The notes: generated from the letters alone by a model not told the origin. DNA of 64,000 bases from JAPXSY01 sp033812795 (GCA_033812795.1 JAPXSY010000001.1:124001-188000), one strand, 5' to 3'; numbered from the stretch's first letter, positions 1-8,987 are shown. A program made the numbers and translations.

Positions 1-974
1 CGGTCGATGCGAAGACTCGTGCGGCCGCAGGCGCAGGGCTCCCGGCTGACGATGCGCGATAGATCCCGCGTACGGTAGCGGATCACCGGAACCGCTTCGC
101 GTGTCAGCGAGGTGAACACCAATTCGCCCACCGCTCCGTCCGGCACGGGCGCGCCAGTCTGAGGGTCCACGACCTCCGTGAGGTAGTGATCCTCCCAGAC
201 GTGGATGCCGCAGCGCGCCTCGCAATCCATCCCGGTGGTCCCCACCCCGCCCGTCTCGGTCATTCCATAGATGTCGAATGCGCGGATTCCGAGCCGTGAC
301 TCCACACGGTTGCGCATCTCGTCGGAAAACGACTCCGCCCCGAAAATCCCGATCTTCAAATGGGGCAGTTCGATCTGTTTCGCATCCAGTATCTCCATGA
401 TACGCGCCGCATACGAGACGACCGAACCCATGGCCCGCACCTTGAAGTCGCGCAGCAGCATGATCTGGCGCGCCGTATTGCCGGAACTGGCGGGCACGGC
501 GAACATCCCCGCGAGCCGCGCACCGTGATAAAAGCCGAATCCGCCGTTGAACAGACCGAAGGTCGGCATGATCTGAATCGCGTCTCCTGGCTGAAGGCCA
601 GCCATCACCTGACACCGCGCCATGCACTCCGCCCATTGCGTCAGATCGGCCTCGGTGTACGCCATCACAACCGGCGTGCCGGTGGAACCTGAACTCATGT
701 GCATCTCCCGAATGGTATCTTGCGGCATGCAGAGCATACCCAGCGGATACTGATCGCGGAAGTCGTCTTTGGTCAGGAAGGGCAGGGACCGGAGATCATC
801 CAGCGAACGGATATCTCCGGGCTCGATGCCATGCGCGGCGAGCCGGTCCCGGTAAAAGGCATTGTTGGTCCAAACGTGGTTGACGGTCCATTTCAGTCCC
901 GCGAGTTGCACAGCCGTCAACTCGTCCCGAGACAGGGTTTCCGCCCGCTCGTTCCAAAATCGTAATCTGCTCAT
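1..974 (-). CDS. paaK: phenylacetate--CoA ligase family protein (C-terminus beyond window)
   Basis: An adenylate-forming ligase that activates an aryl or similar carboxylic acid to its CoA thioester with ATP. Translation from the ATG at 974 starts MSRLRFWNERAETLSRDE. The AMP-binding loop SSGSTGTP is at residues 94-101, followed later by the family motif IYGMTETGG and by YRTRD, which lies near the hinge to the C-terminal lid. About 324 residues are present against 430-440 for the family, so the lid domain lies off the left edge. It is divergent from the alcohol dehydrogenase across 171 bp. No other phenylacetate catabolism genes are in the window; anaerobes often carry PaaK-like enzymes for indoleacetate or phenylacetate activation or salvage. 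Family is clear, substrate unproven. Confidence 0.88.
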   Translation of the reverse strand, partial: MSRLRFWNERAETLSRDELTAVQLAGLKWTVNHVWTNNAFYRDRLAAHGIEPGDIRSLDDLRSLPFLTKDDFRDQYPLGMLCMPQDTIREMHMSSGSTGTPVVMAYTEADLTQWAECMARCQVMAGLQPGDAIQIMPTFGLFNGGFGFYHGARLAGMFAVPASSGNTARQIMLLRDFKVRAMGSVVSYAARIMEILDAKQIELPHLKIGIFGAESFSDEMRNRVESRLGIRAFDIYGMTETGGVGTTGMDCEARCGIHVWEDHYLTEVVDPQTGAPVPDGAVGELVFTSLTREAVPVIRYRTRDLSRIVSREPCACGRTSLRID

Positions 975-1145
975 ATGCTTTTGCCCTGCCCCGGCGGATC
1001 GTTGCACGTTCCGCCTCAAACCTTCATGAAAAGAAAAGTATGCTATCGTTTCCCTCTGAATCCGGCAATCTAATCTTGATTTCACCTTTCATCCGCATCT
1101 TTTTTCGCTCCCCATTCGGCCGCGATTCCGTTACGCTTAAAAACC

Positions 1146-2282
1146 ATGAACCTGATTCCCCCTACCCTGTTGCATCCGAACCGGACCCTTGCCGGGCCGG
1201 ACAAGATATTGCATCTCACGCAGGAAGCCGCCGGGTTCGGCCCGCGCGGATTGCTCGTGCACGGCGCTTCACTCCAGCGCTCCGGCCTGCTGGACGCAAT
1301 TTTGGCGCAACCGCCGTCTGGCATGACCGTGCACACCTGGTGCCACGCGGGCGGCGAGCCGACCGTCCATGCGGTGGAAGCCTTACGTACCGCGATCCGC
1401 ACGGAACGTCCCGACTGGGTGGCGGCTGTCGGCGGCGGCAGCGTCATGGACCTCGCCAAAGCGGCCGCGGGACTGGCCGACGCGCCAGAAAGCGTGACGT
1501 TCTACATGAGCCACGCCTCGCTCATCCCGCCCGCACCCCTGCCGCTGATCGCAGCGCCCACTACTGCGGGGACCGGATCGGAGGCGACTGGAGTCGCCGT
1601 GCTGACCGATCCGGAACGCACACTCAAACAATCGATCCGCCATCCCTCCTACCTGCCGCGTCTGGTGATCCTCGATCCGCGGCTACTGCGGGACTGCCCG
1701 CCCGACACGTTGGCCGCGGCGGGTCTGGACGCCTTTGTGCAAGCGTTCGAATCGTATACCAGTCGGCACGCCACCCCCTGGACGCGGGTACTCTCTGAAC
1801 TCGCCCTCACGCGTATCGCACAAAATCTGCTCCCCTTGTATCGCGGCGACGCCGACCGGGCCGCCGCCATGCTGGAGGCCAGTTTTCTGGCGGGTGTGGC
1901 ACTCTCCCACGCGCGGCTCGGCGTGGTGCACGGCCTGGCCCATCCGTTGGGCGTACGCTTCCATGCGGCCCACGGCCTCGCCTGCGCCTGTTGCCTGTCG
2001 GCCTGCCTCGCCTTTAACCGTCCGGTGCTCAGCGACACGCTGCGCGATTTGCGTGACCGCCTCGGGCTGGATATCGAGAACCAGACCGCGACGTGGCTGG
2101 AGACGATGTCACTGGCAAACCCCTTTGTCGGCAAGTCGCTTCCGGATCGCGAGGCGGTCATCCGTGAAACCCTGGCCTCCGGCTCAACCGCTGCAAACCC
2201 GCGCCCGGTTTCAGCCGACGATGTCTCGGACTTACTCGACGCGATCCTCGGCCACGATGCGCTCCCCGCCGCACCGTATTGA
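1146..2282 (+). CDS. iron-containing alcohol dehydrogenase family protein
   Basis: NAD(P)-dependent group III alcohol dehydrogenase, 378 residues, the normal length. The nucleotide-binding GGGSVMDLAKA is at about 97-107 and GTGSEATG at 142-149. By alignment with FucO the metal ligands would be Asp195, His262 and His276. The fourth ligand position, usually His, is Gln199, a substitution found in part of this family. Substrate cannot be read from sequence. A TACGCT hexamer ends 8 nt before the ATG and there is no Shine-Dalgarno, so the message may be leaderless, though no good -35 is visible. The last residues (AAPY, then the stop) are encoded by the edge of a dispersed repeat that continues downstream. 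Confidence 0.88.
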   Translation: MNLIPPTLLHPNRTLAGPDKILHLTQEAAGFGPRGLLVHGASLQRSGLLDAILAQPPSGMTVHTWCHAGGEPTVHAVEALRTAIRTERPDWVAAVGGGSVMDLAKAAAGLADAPESVTFYMSHASLIPPAPLPLIAAPTTAGTGSEATGVAVLTDPERTLKQSIRHPSYLPRLVILDPRLLRDCPPDTLAAAGLDAFVQAFESYTSRHATPWTRVLSELALTRIAQNLLPLYRGDADRAAAMLEASFLAGVALSHARLGVVHGLAHPLGVRFHAAHGLACACCLSACLAFNRPVLSDTLRDLRDRLGLDIENQTATWLETMSLANPFVGKSLPDREAVIRETLASGSTAANPRPVSADDVSDLLDAILGHDALPAAPY

Positions 2283-2536
2283 GATGCGGGCGAAGCCCGC
2301 AATCTCAAAGGCTGTGAGACTGTGAGGCTGTTAGGCTGTGAGGTGGTGGTATTCCGTGGTTAAATGATCGATCCCGATCCCGATAGCGATCCCGACCCCG
2401 ATTTGGATGAAACCATGAAACCTTGAAACCAGAAACCTTGAAACCCGATAGCGATAGCGATCCCGACCCCGATTTGGATGAAACCATGAAACCTTGAAAC
2501 CATGAAACCAGAAACCAAAGAGAGTTGACCCGCGAC
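2271..2536 (-). repeat. dispersed VNTR/hairpin element, copy 1
   Basis: First of three related elements (others at 37167-37443 and 42635-42867). Read on the minus strand it has, in order: tttcatgg/tttcaagg runs, a gggatc-rich block, a conserved block around taaccacggaatacc, four 8-bp units of the cctcacag type, and a hairpin (26 nt at 2281-2306, stem GAGATGCGGGC with one bulge). This copy carries an extra partial tandem duplication of the gggatc and tttcatgg blocks (about 2394-2515). It begins inside the last codons of the alcohol dehydrogenase gene and lies between that gene and the convergent rnpB. The remaining 2537-2656 shows no gene. Confidence 0.85.
2281..2306 (+). terminator. possible terminator hairpin 3' of the alcohol dehydrogenase gene
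   Basis: GAGATGCGGGC pairs with GCCCGCAATCTC around a GAA loop, with a single bulged A. The hairpin starts immediately at the stop codon. No T-tract follows, so if it terminates transcription it is not a textbook intrinsic terminator. The same hairpin recurs downstream of two other genes as part of the dispersed element. Confidence 0.5.
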
Positions 2537-2656
2537 ATTCGACTTGCGGCGTTTGGGTTCGTTGGCAGGACGACTGATCTAGCGTTACGGGTGGGGATGC
2601 CCCACGGAGCCCGCAACCTTTTGTTCACAGGTGTGGCACGGGTATAGGGTAAGAGT

Positions 2657-3040
2657 GCGGCGGGCACAAGGGTGCGAATAAGCCGGATTCTGTTCACCGC
2701 CCGAAAGCGGCTCCGATCATTCATCTGAGCAATCTACCCGGAACTCTATCCGGCGAACCGGAACGACACGGGCCGCGTCTCGAGTCCCCTATTTGATCTT
2801 GCTCCAGAGGGGGTTTGCCCTGCGACGGCGCTTCCGCGTCCGTCCGGTGGTCTCTTACACCACCTTTTCACCCTTATCCCGCCGAAACGGGACGGTTTGT
2901 TTTCTGTGGCACTTTCCGTCGGCACCGATCTGGCAGTGCCTCTCCGGCCTTCACGGCCGGACCTCTCGCCCTGCGGAGTCCGGACTTTCCTCCCCTGCAC
3001 ATGGCAGGAGCGACCGGTCACTCCCCTTGCACCCACCGCA
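2657..3040 (-). ncRNA. rnpB: RNase P RNA (class A)
   Basis: Catalytic RNA of ribonuclease P, which removes the 5' leader of tRNA precursors. On the minus strand the gene contains the universally conserved GAGGAAAGTCCGGACTCC near the 5' end, AGTGCCACAGAAA, the GGTAAGGGTGAAAAGG and GTAAGAGACCACCGG segments, CAAATAGGGG, GATGAATGATCG and the 3' ACAGAATCCGGCTTAT. Ends were set by the P1 helix: 3039-3024 pairs with 2672-2657 over 16 bp with three wobble pairs. Length is about 384 nt (E. coli 377). It lies 53 bp downstream of the zinc-ribbon gene on the same strand and may share its transcript. Reading frames across it are not genes. Confidence 0.96.
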
Positions 3041-3093
3041 AATCGCAATATGCCGCCCGCAGCGGCGCGGCACGCATCCGCTTTCTTTCCGGA

Positions 3094-3792
3094 TCAATCC
3101 TGATACAAAACGCGCCCGCACATCTGACAGGGAACGATCCCCTGATTGCGCCGGACCATCTGCCCCACGGAGGGAGGCTGGACCAGATTGCACCCTTTGC
3201 ACACACCGCCCTCGTCCAACGCCACCACCACTGGCCAGCGCTTGGTGCGGAGACGCTCGTAATAGAGCAGAAATTGCGGCGTGACCCGTTTGGCCGCCTC
3301 GACCCGCGCGCCCTCCTCCGCTGCCAACGTCTCGCGCACTGCGGCCAACCGGGCGTCCAACTCCGTCAGATCCGCATCCACGGCCGCCTGATCCTCTTTC
3401 AACTTCGCCTCTGCCTCGGCCACACGATGCCGGACCGGGATCACATCGTCCATCGCCGCCAGTTGGCGCGCCTCGTACGCTTCGATCTCCCCCTCGAGTT
3501 TGGCGATCTCGAGATTATACAATTGGAATTCCTTGTTTGTCTTCAACAAGACCTGGTTCTGTTTGATCGACTGGATCTTGTCCTGACGGGCCTTGACCTC
3601 CAGCTCCGCCTCGCTGACCCTCACTTGGGCGGCCTTTAACTCCGCCTGCGCTCGGGTCAGAACTTCCTGAACGCTGGTAAGACGCTCCTGCTCCTGGGCC
3701 TTACGCTGCGGAATGTCATGGATTTCCTGCTGGAGTTTCCGGATGCGGTCATCAATCTCCTGCAGGTCGAGCAATGGTTGAACGACACTCAT
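3094..3792 (-). CDS. coiled-coil protein with C-terminal C4 zinc ribbon (COG1579 type)
   Basis: 232 residues: a long charged helical hairpin (about residues 10-175) followed by a C4 zinc ribbon with CKGC and CQMC pairs. COG1579 members are thought to bind nucleic acid or act as assembly chaperones; the function here is unknown. I chose the internal ATG at 3792 (MSVVQPLLDLQEIDDRI), because GGAAGGA precedes it and because the ATG at 3840 lies only 2 nt after a well-formed -10 box, so would fall at or before the transcription start. The family normally begins with this LLxLQxID motif. rnpB follows immediately, an arrangement also known in some other bacterial groups. Confidence 0.82.
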   Translation of the reverse strand: MSVVQPLLDLQEIDDRIRKLQQEIHDIPQRKAQEQERLTSVQEVLTRAQAELKAAQVRVSEAELEVKARQDKIQSIKQNQVLLKTNKEFQLYNLEIAKLEGEIEAYEARQLAAMDDVIPVRHRVAEAEAKLKEDQAAVDADLTELDARLAAVRETLAAEEGARVEAAKRVTPQFLLYYERLRTKRWPVVVALDEGGVCKGCNLVQPPSVGQMVRRNQGIVPCQMCGRVLYQD

Positions 3793-3842
3793 TGCGGCAC
3801 TTCCTTCCGGATACAACTGATAAAGATCACGTATGGTCATGT

Positions 3843-3871
3843 AGACTACCCGATCCCCTCTCCGGAGTCAA
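3843..3871 (-). promoter_or_regulatory. sigma70-like promoter of the zinc-ribbon gene (and possibly rnpB)
   Basis: On the minus strand, TTGACT, a 17-bp spacer, then TAGTCT. The expected start is about 7 nt downstream, giving a leader of roughly 45 nt before the ATG at 3792 and excluding the upstream ATG at 3840. Confidence 0.65.
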
Positions 3872-3996
3872 ACACAGATCGCTTTTTTTTGCCGTCCGCC
3901 GTTCCGCTTTTCCGCTCGACGTAATCATCCCTCCACAGTTATGATCACAATGAAATCACAAAGGAAGCCCAACAAACACGGGGAAAGGGAGAACGG

Positions 3997-6681
3997 ATGC
4001 GTTTTACCGGCAAGATGACCATCGCGGTGGCCGCCGTTGTGGCGGGCACGGCCGCGGCCGCGGAATTCACGATCGCAACCAACGGCAGTGACCGGGCGGA
4101 GGGAACAGCGGCAGCGCCGTTCGCGACGTTTTCACGGGCGCGTGACGCCGTACGGGCATTGCGAATGAGGGAACCGGGGCGTGCGGTACCCGTAGTGGTC
4201 GAAATCCGCGAGGGTGTGTACGAGTTGGAAGAGCCGCTCGCCTTCCGTACGCAGGACGCGGGTACGCCGGAGGCCCCGCTTCTTTTCATGGCTGCGGACG
4301 GGGCGAAACCCGTCCTCAGTGCGGGACGCCGGATCACCGGATGGAAAACGGACGCCGACGGTGTCTGGCGCGCGACTGCGCCGGGTACCGCACGAAGGGA
4401 AAGAGCCTTTTCGCAGTTTTTTGTGAACGGTCGACGCAGACTGCGCCCGGCTTTTCCGGAAAACGGCTACTTCGTGCCCGAGGCGAATCTTCCCGGCGAC
4501 ACCAATACGCGCGACAGCAGGAAGGGGTTTGTCTTCGTCCGCGGGGACATCCAGCCCTCGTGGCACCATTTCCGAGACGTGGAGGTGGGCATGATTTGGG
4601 CGTGGCAATATGCCCGCGCCCACGTTTCATCCATTGATGCCGCGAAAAGGGAAGCCGTGCTTTCTCTGGATGCCGACAAGCTTTTCAACTCTTCAACCCG
4701 CACGGATATTTACTACCGCTTGGTCAACATCCGGGAAGGGTTGAAACGTCCGGGACAGTGGTACCACGACCGCGAGACGGGCGAAATCGCCTACATACCG
4801 GAACAGGGCGAGACTCCTGACGAGGCGGAAACCATCGCCTCGTGCCTGGAAAACGCAGTCGTGATCCTGGGGGAAAAAGGAGGAAAGCACGTCAGCGACA
4901 TCACCTTCCGCGGCCTGACGTTTGCCTACACCGACTGGTCCATCAGTACAAACGGCTATTGGGACTCCCAAGGTGCGGCCGAACTCCCTGCCGCGATTCA
5001 AGTGGACTACGCAGACCGCATCCGGTTCGAAAACTGCGCCATGCGAAACACGGGGGGCACGGCAGTGCGGTTCGGATTGGGGTGCCGCGATTGCGCGGCC
5101 GATGGCTGCGAGATGACGGACATCGGCGGTGGCGGCGTGGCATCGGGTGCCTTCTGGAAAGGTTCGGGCGACAAGGACAACGAGACCTCCGGAACAGTCG
5201 TCCGCCAGTGCCTGATCGGATGGTATGGACGGGACCAGCCCGGCGCGGTCGGGATTCTGATCGGGGGCGCAAACCGGTGTCTCATCGCGCACAACACGGT
5301 TCATGACGGCTATTACAGCGGGATCTCCGTCGGCTGGACATGGGCGCCGTACCCGAGTTTCACGCGCGAAAACACGGTCGAGTGGAACCACATCTACGGT
5401 TATGCGCCCGGCGTGCTCTCCGACGGGGGTGGCGTCTACACCCTCGGGCTCCAGCCGGGCACGGTGATCCGCCATAACCGCGTCCACGGCGCGGTTGCCG
5501 CACGGTACGGGTTTCACAGCTTTTACTTTGACCAAGGTTCTTCCTGCCTCACCCTCTCGAACAACCTCGCGTATGACACCGACAGCGGAGTCGTGATTCC
5601 GAGTGAGGACAAGTCGGGGAACCTGATCGTGAACAACATTTTCGCGGACGGGCGCGACCAGCAGTTCTACGCGAACGACCGGACAGCGGATTGCAAGTTC
5701 GGCACGAACCGCATCGAGCGCAACCTTTTCGTCTGGCGCGGGGCGAACCGGGGCGGCAACACGGGTGCACCGAACCGGTACGCCTCCAATTTGTGGTGGC
5801 AGGTCGATTCTCCCGAGAGGATCCAAACCGCCTTCAACGGGAAAACGTTCGCCGAGTGGGCGAAAACCGACACGGGCGCGGTCTTTGCCGACCCGCAGTT
5901 CCGAAATGCGGACATGGGGGACTTCACGCTTTCCCCCGACTCCCCGGCACATGCGCTCGGATTCGTTCCCTTTGACCTCACCGATGCGGGGCGGACCCTG
6001 CCGCTCTGTTTCGCGGACGACCAACCCCTTCCGGGTGAAACGTTCCCGGTTGCCCCGTTGGATCAGCACAAAACACTCTCAACCGGCTTTGAGGAGTGTT
6101 GCGCGGGCACCACAAAGTTCGGTCTGGCGGGCTGGCACACGGAAGGCCGGAATCCGAGCAATCTCCTTGTGTTCGTTACGGAAAAGAACGCTGCGAAAGG
6201 CCGCCACGCGCTCAAGATGCTCAACGACAAGTCGATCGGCCCCACACCGGCCCTGCGTTCGTGGGGAAGAAGGCTCTCGGGACGGCAGACCCATCAGTTC
6301 GATATGTATCTGGAACCGGGTGCCACGTTCGAGTATTCCATTTTGGACGCGAATGTGCCGCGCCGGAGATATGCGGTGGAAACGGCGGTTTTCCGGGTGA
6401 ACGGACAGGGCGACCTTGCGGGTGCGGACGGGAAAACCGTAATGCGGCTTCCTTCCGGAACCTGGGTTCATGTCGAAATGCGCATCAGCCTCGGTCTCGC
6501 CGCGTGCGGCGCGTATGATCTCCGAGTCTGCCTCCCGCACGGGAACAGCCGCCTCGTTACGGCCATTCCCCTGCCCCGCACGCTCCGGCAAATCGACGGG
6601 TTCCGGTTCGCCGTCGGCGGTCAAGACAAGACAGCGGTGTGCCTCGACAATCTCGATATCGAAAGCGACCGTCCCCGATAA
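3997..6681 (+). CDS. exported right-handed parallel beta-helix protein
   Basis: 894 residues with a signal peptide (MRFTGKMTIAVAAVVAGTAA, likely cut after AAAA before EFTIA). Residues from about 25 show the module common in polysaccharide-lyase-like proteins: xxNGSDRAEGTAAAPFATFSRARDAVR, then VVVEIREGVYEL and repeated N-rich beta-helix turns to about residue 650. The last 200 residues look like a separate beta-sandwich. It probably acts on polysaccharide outside the cytoplasm. The family includes lyases and glycosidases and no catalytic residue can be assigned. The start is supported by AAAGGGAGAACGG just before the ATG. The beta-helix part of the 37448-40927 gene is a paralogue. Long frames on the opposite strand are composition artefacts. 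Confidence 0.85.
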   Translation: MRFTGKMTIAVAAVVAGTAAAAEFTIATNGSDRAEGTAAAPFATFSRARDAVRALRMREPGRAVPVVVEIREGVYELEEPLAFRTQDAGTPEAPLLFMAADGAKPVLSAGRRITGWKTDADGVWRATAPGTARRERAFSQFFVNGRRRLRPAFPENGYFVPEANLPGDTNTRDSRKGFVFVRGDIQPSWHHFRDVEVGMIWAWQYARAHVSSIDAAKREAVLSLDADKLFNSSTRTDIYYRLVNIREGLKRPGQWYHDRETGEIAYIPEQGETPDEAETIASCLENAVVILGEKGGKHVSDITFRGLTFAYTDWSISTNGYWDSQGAAELPAAIQVDYADRIRFENCAMRNTGGTAVRFGLGCRDCAADGCEMTDIGGGGVASGAFWKGSGDKDNETSGTVVRQCLIGWYGRDQPGAVGILIGGANRCLIAHNTVHDGYYSGISVGWTWAPYPSFTRENTVEWNHIYGYAPGVLSDGGGVYTLGLQPGTVIRHNRVHGAVAARYGFHSFYFDQGSSCLTLSNNLAYDTDSGVVIPSEDKSGNLIVNNIFADGRDQQFYANDRTADCKFGTNRIERNLFVWRGANRGGNTGAPNRYASNLWWQVDSPERIQTAFNGKTFAEWAKTDTGAVFADPQFRNADMGDFTLSPDSPAHALGFVPFDLTDAGRTLPLCFADDQPLPGETFPVAPLDQHKTLSTGFEECCAGTTKFGLAGWHTEGRNPSNLLVFVTEKNAAKGRHALKMLNDKSIGPTPALRSWGRRLSGRQTHQFDMYLEPGATFEYSILDANVPRRRYAVETAVFRVNGQGDLAGADGKTVMRLPSGTWVHVEMRISLGLAACGAYDLRVCLPHGNSRLVTAIPLPRTLRQIDGFRFAVGGQDKTAVCLDNLDIESDRPR

Positions 6682-6811
6682 CCCGATGAAAGGTCCCGCT
6701 CAAGCGTCACTGCGAAAAGCGAAACAGCCGAAACCAGAAACAAAAGAATGCGATAACCGCGGACGCGCCCGTCCACGAAAGGACGTGCTTCCCGTCGTTC
6801 CCCTTTTGCGG

Positions 6812-6817
6812 TATACT
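6812..6817 (+). promoter_or_regulatory. -10 hexamer of hydE, 8 nt before the start codon
   Basis: TATACT ends 8 nt before the hydE ATG at 6826; the candidate -35 17 bp upstream (TTCCCG) is poor. Spacing matches pyrC exactly and predicts an mRNA with almost no leader. Confidence 0.5.
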
Positions 6818-6825
6818 TCTATGTC

Positions 6826-7896
6826 ATGGTTTCTCTCCGTCATCTCAAGAAAATGCATCAGGGTGCCCTGCCATCCGTCGCGGAACTTGCATCTCTGCTG
6901 AAGGCCCAGGGCCGGGTCCGTGAACGGATTTACCGGGCCGCCGACACGCTGAGACGGGAAAACATGGGGGACGCGGTTTTCTTGCGCGGCATCATCGAGT
7001 TTTCCAACGTCTGCAAAAACAACTGTCTCTACTGCGGCATCCGGTGCGGCAACCCGCATGTCGGGCGCTACCGCATGTCCGCCGACGAGATTGTGAATAC
7101 CGCGCGCCAAGCCAAACACTGGGGATGCGGTACGGTCGTGCTCCAATCCGGCGAGGACCCCTTTTATACGACCGAGATTCTCTGCGGCATGATCCAACGC
7201 ATCAAGGAGGAGACCGGGGTGGCGATCACCCTGTCTATCGGTGTGCGCCCCCGCGCAGAATTGGCCCGACTCCGAACCGCCGGGTGTGACCGCTTTCTGC
7301 TGCGTTTCGAAACCACCTCCCCCGCACTGTTCGCCGCGATCCACCCGGATGAGTCGTTCGAACACCGCGTGCAGTGCCTGACTGACCTGCGAGACCTCGG
7401 TTACCAGGTCGGCAGCGGATTCATGATCGGCCTGCCCGGCTCTACCCCGGAGATGATCGCGCAGGACATCCTGTTCGCCACGCAGCTCAAGCTGGACATG
7501 ATCGGGTGCGGTCCCTTCCTCTCACACCCCGGCACCCCGCTTGCGGAAAAACCGTTGCTGGAAGACCGCAGCGTCTATTACAAAACAGTCGCGCTGCTGC
7601 GTCTGCTCAACCCGCAGGCGCATATCCCGGCCACCACCGCGTTCGACGCGCTCGAACCCGAAGGCCGCAACGGTGTCCTGATGCGCGGCGCGAATGTGTT
7701 CATGCCGAACGCGACCCCCGATAAGTACCGTCGGATGTATCAACTATACCCGGGTAAACCTTATGCCGACGAAGAGGGAGCCACATGCGCGATGTACGCA
7801 CGGGAGCGTATCGCGGCGATCGGCCGCGAGGTGGACTCCGGCCCCGGACATGCACGAAGACTCACCGTGTCCGCCGATCGGAAGGAGTGCACATGA
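6826..7896 (+). CDS. hydE: HydE-like radical SAM protein
   Basis: 356 residues, matching [FeFe]-hydrogenase maturase HydE in length and along its whole sequence. The radical SAM motif is CKNNCLYC (Cys63, Cys67, Cys70), followed by the HydE-type segments VVLQSGEDPFYT, GSGFMIGLPGSTPE and the C-terminal YQLYPGKPYADE. Two usually conserved spots differ from the Thermotoga maritima protein as I recall it: LSIGV where LSLGE is usual, and RFETTSP where RHETANP is usual. The second, non-essential cluster motif is absent. The stop overlaps the thiS start (ATGA), so translation is coupled to thiamine genes, and no hydF, hydG or hydrogenase is in the window. It may be true HydE, or a paralogue working in thiazole synthesis. 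Confidence 0.82.
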   Translation: MVSLRHLKKMHQGALPSVAELASLLKAQGRVRERIYRAADTLRRENMGDAVFLRGIIEFSNVCKNNCLYCGIRCGNPHVGRYRMSADEIVNTARQAKHWGCGTVVLQSGEDPFYTTEILCGMIQRIKEETGVAITLSIGVRPRAELARLRTAGCDRFLLRFETTSPALFAAIHPDESFEHRVQCLTDLRDLGYQVGSGFMIGLPGSTPEMIAQDILFATQLKLDMIGCGPFLSHPGTPLAEKPLLEDRSVYYKTVALLRLLNPQAHIPATTAFDALEPEGRNGVLMRGANVFMPNATPDKYRRMYQLYPGKPYADEEGATCAMYARERIAAIGREVDSGPGHARRLTVSADRKECT

Positions 7897-8093
7897 CCGT
7901 AACCGTCAACGGCAAACCGCGTCCGCTCGGCAAGGCCCATTCCTTGGCCGACCTGCTGAAGGCTCTGGGGGTCAACGCAATCCACATGGCAGTGGAACGC
8001 AACGACGTCATCATCCCCGCACACGCTTTCGAAACCACACCGGTCGCGCCGGGCGACCGGATCGAGATCATCCAGTTCGTGGGCGGAGGCTGA
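7893..8093 (+). CDS. thiS: sulfur carrier protein ThiS
   Basis: 66 residues with a ubiquitin-like fold and the obligatory C-terminal Gly-Gly (FVGGG). After adenylation by ThiF and thiocarboxylation it donates sulfur to ThiG for the thiamine thiazole ring. The start MTVTVNGKPR is preceded by AAGGAG and overlaps the hydE stop by 4 bp. It lies 87 bp upstream of thiG. A ThiF-like E1 is encoded far away at 41723-42475. Confidence 0.93.
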   Translation: MTVTVNGKPRPLGKAHSLADLLKALGVNAIHMAVERNDVIIPAHAFETTPVAPGDRIEIIQFVGGG

Positions 8094-8180
8094 TACCCGG
8101 AAAACACGCTGCCGCGCCGTTGCGCGCGGCGACGTTTCGCACCCCTCCCCTGTTCATAACCCCTCGGGAACAACAAGCCT

Positions 8181-8987
8181 ATGAAACCTCTCCAGATCGG
8201 CGGACGCCTTTTCCGTTCGCGTCTCTTCATCGGAACCGGCAAGTTCGGCTCGCACGACGTGATGCGGCAGGCCATCGAGGCCTCGGGCGCGGAACTGGTA
8301 ACCGTGGCGCTGCGCCGTGTGGACCTCGATAAAAATCCTGCGGGGGATCCGCTTCTCTCACAACTCGACCCGGAGAAAGTCCTGATCGTGCCCAATACCA
8401 GCGGCGCCCGCACTGCGGAAGAGGCGGTGCGCATCGCCCGGTTGGCGCGTGCCGCAGGCGGGTACGACTGGATCAAGCTGGAGCTGACACCCAATCTGCA
8501 CCACTTGCTTCCCGACCCCATCGAAACGCTGAAAGCCGCCGAAATTCTCGTGAGGGAGGGTTTCCGGGTTCTGCCGTACATCAATGCCGACCCGGTCCTC
8601 GCCAAACGGCTCGAAGAGGTTGGCACGGTGGCCGTGATGCCGTTGGCCGCACCGATCGGCACCAATCTGGGACTGCGTACCCGCGACATGATCGAGATCA
8701 TCGTGTCCCACGCGCAGGTGCCGGTTGTGGTGGACGCCGGACTCGGGCTGCCCTCGCACGCTGCGGCCGCGATCGAACTCGGCGCGGATTGCGTGCTCGT
8801 CAACACGGCGATCGCCACGGCCGCCGACCCGGTGGCCATGGCGCAAGCCTTTGCGCTCGCCGTGCGCGCCGCTGAAGCGGGACTCGACGCCGGACCGCGT
8901 GCCGCGCGACTCGATGCCGAAGCCTCGTCGCCGCTCACGGACTTCCTGTGGCAAGAGCCCGAGGCAACGCCAGACAACGCCCGCTAA
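8181..8987 (+). CDS. thiG: thiazole synthase ThiG
   Basis: 268-residue TIM-barrel enzyme. It condenses 1-deoxy-xylulose 5-phosphate, dehydroglycine and ThiS thiocarboxylate into the thiazole phosphate carboxylate. Signature segments are present: FIGTGKF, GAELVTVALRRVD, Lys99 in DWIKLE (the Schiff-base lysine), MPLAAPIGTNLGL and VVVDAGLG. Length is normal (about 255-270). It is third in hydE-thiS-thiG. The glycine-imine supplier (ThiH or ThiO) is not in the window. Confidence 0.95.
   Translation: MKPLQIGGRLFRSRLFIGTGKFGSHDVMRQAIEASGAELVTVALRRVDLDKNPAGDPLLSQLDPEKVLIVPNTSGARTAEEAVRIARLARAAGGYDWIKLELTPNLHHLLPDPIETLKAAEILVREGFRVLPYINADPVLAKRLEEVGTVAVMPLAAPIGTNLGLRTRDMIEIIVSHAQVPVVVDAGLGLPSHAAAAIELGADCVLVNTAIATAADPVAMAQAFALAVRAAEAGLDAGPRAARLDAEASSPLTDFLWQEPEATPDNAR

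Noticed and set aside
2746..3284. Several short open frames over the rnpB region
   Set aside because: The region is RNase P RNA, with all conserved core motifs and a P1 helix closing the ends.
3793..3840. Upstream start (MTIRD) for the zinc-ribbon protein
   Set aside because: The ATG is 2 nt after the -10 box and lacks a ribosome site; the downstream ATG has GGAAGGA and matches the family start.
4693..6069. 458-codon open frame on the minus strand
   Set aside because: Antisense to the beta-helix gene; no recognisable protein features.
6682..6825. TPP riboswitch before hydE-thiS-thiG
   Set aside because: No CUGAGA or ACCUG-type core elements are present, and the predicted transcript starts next to the ATG.
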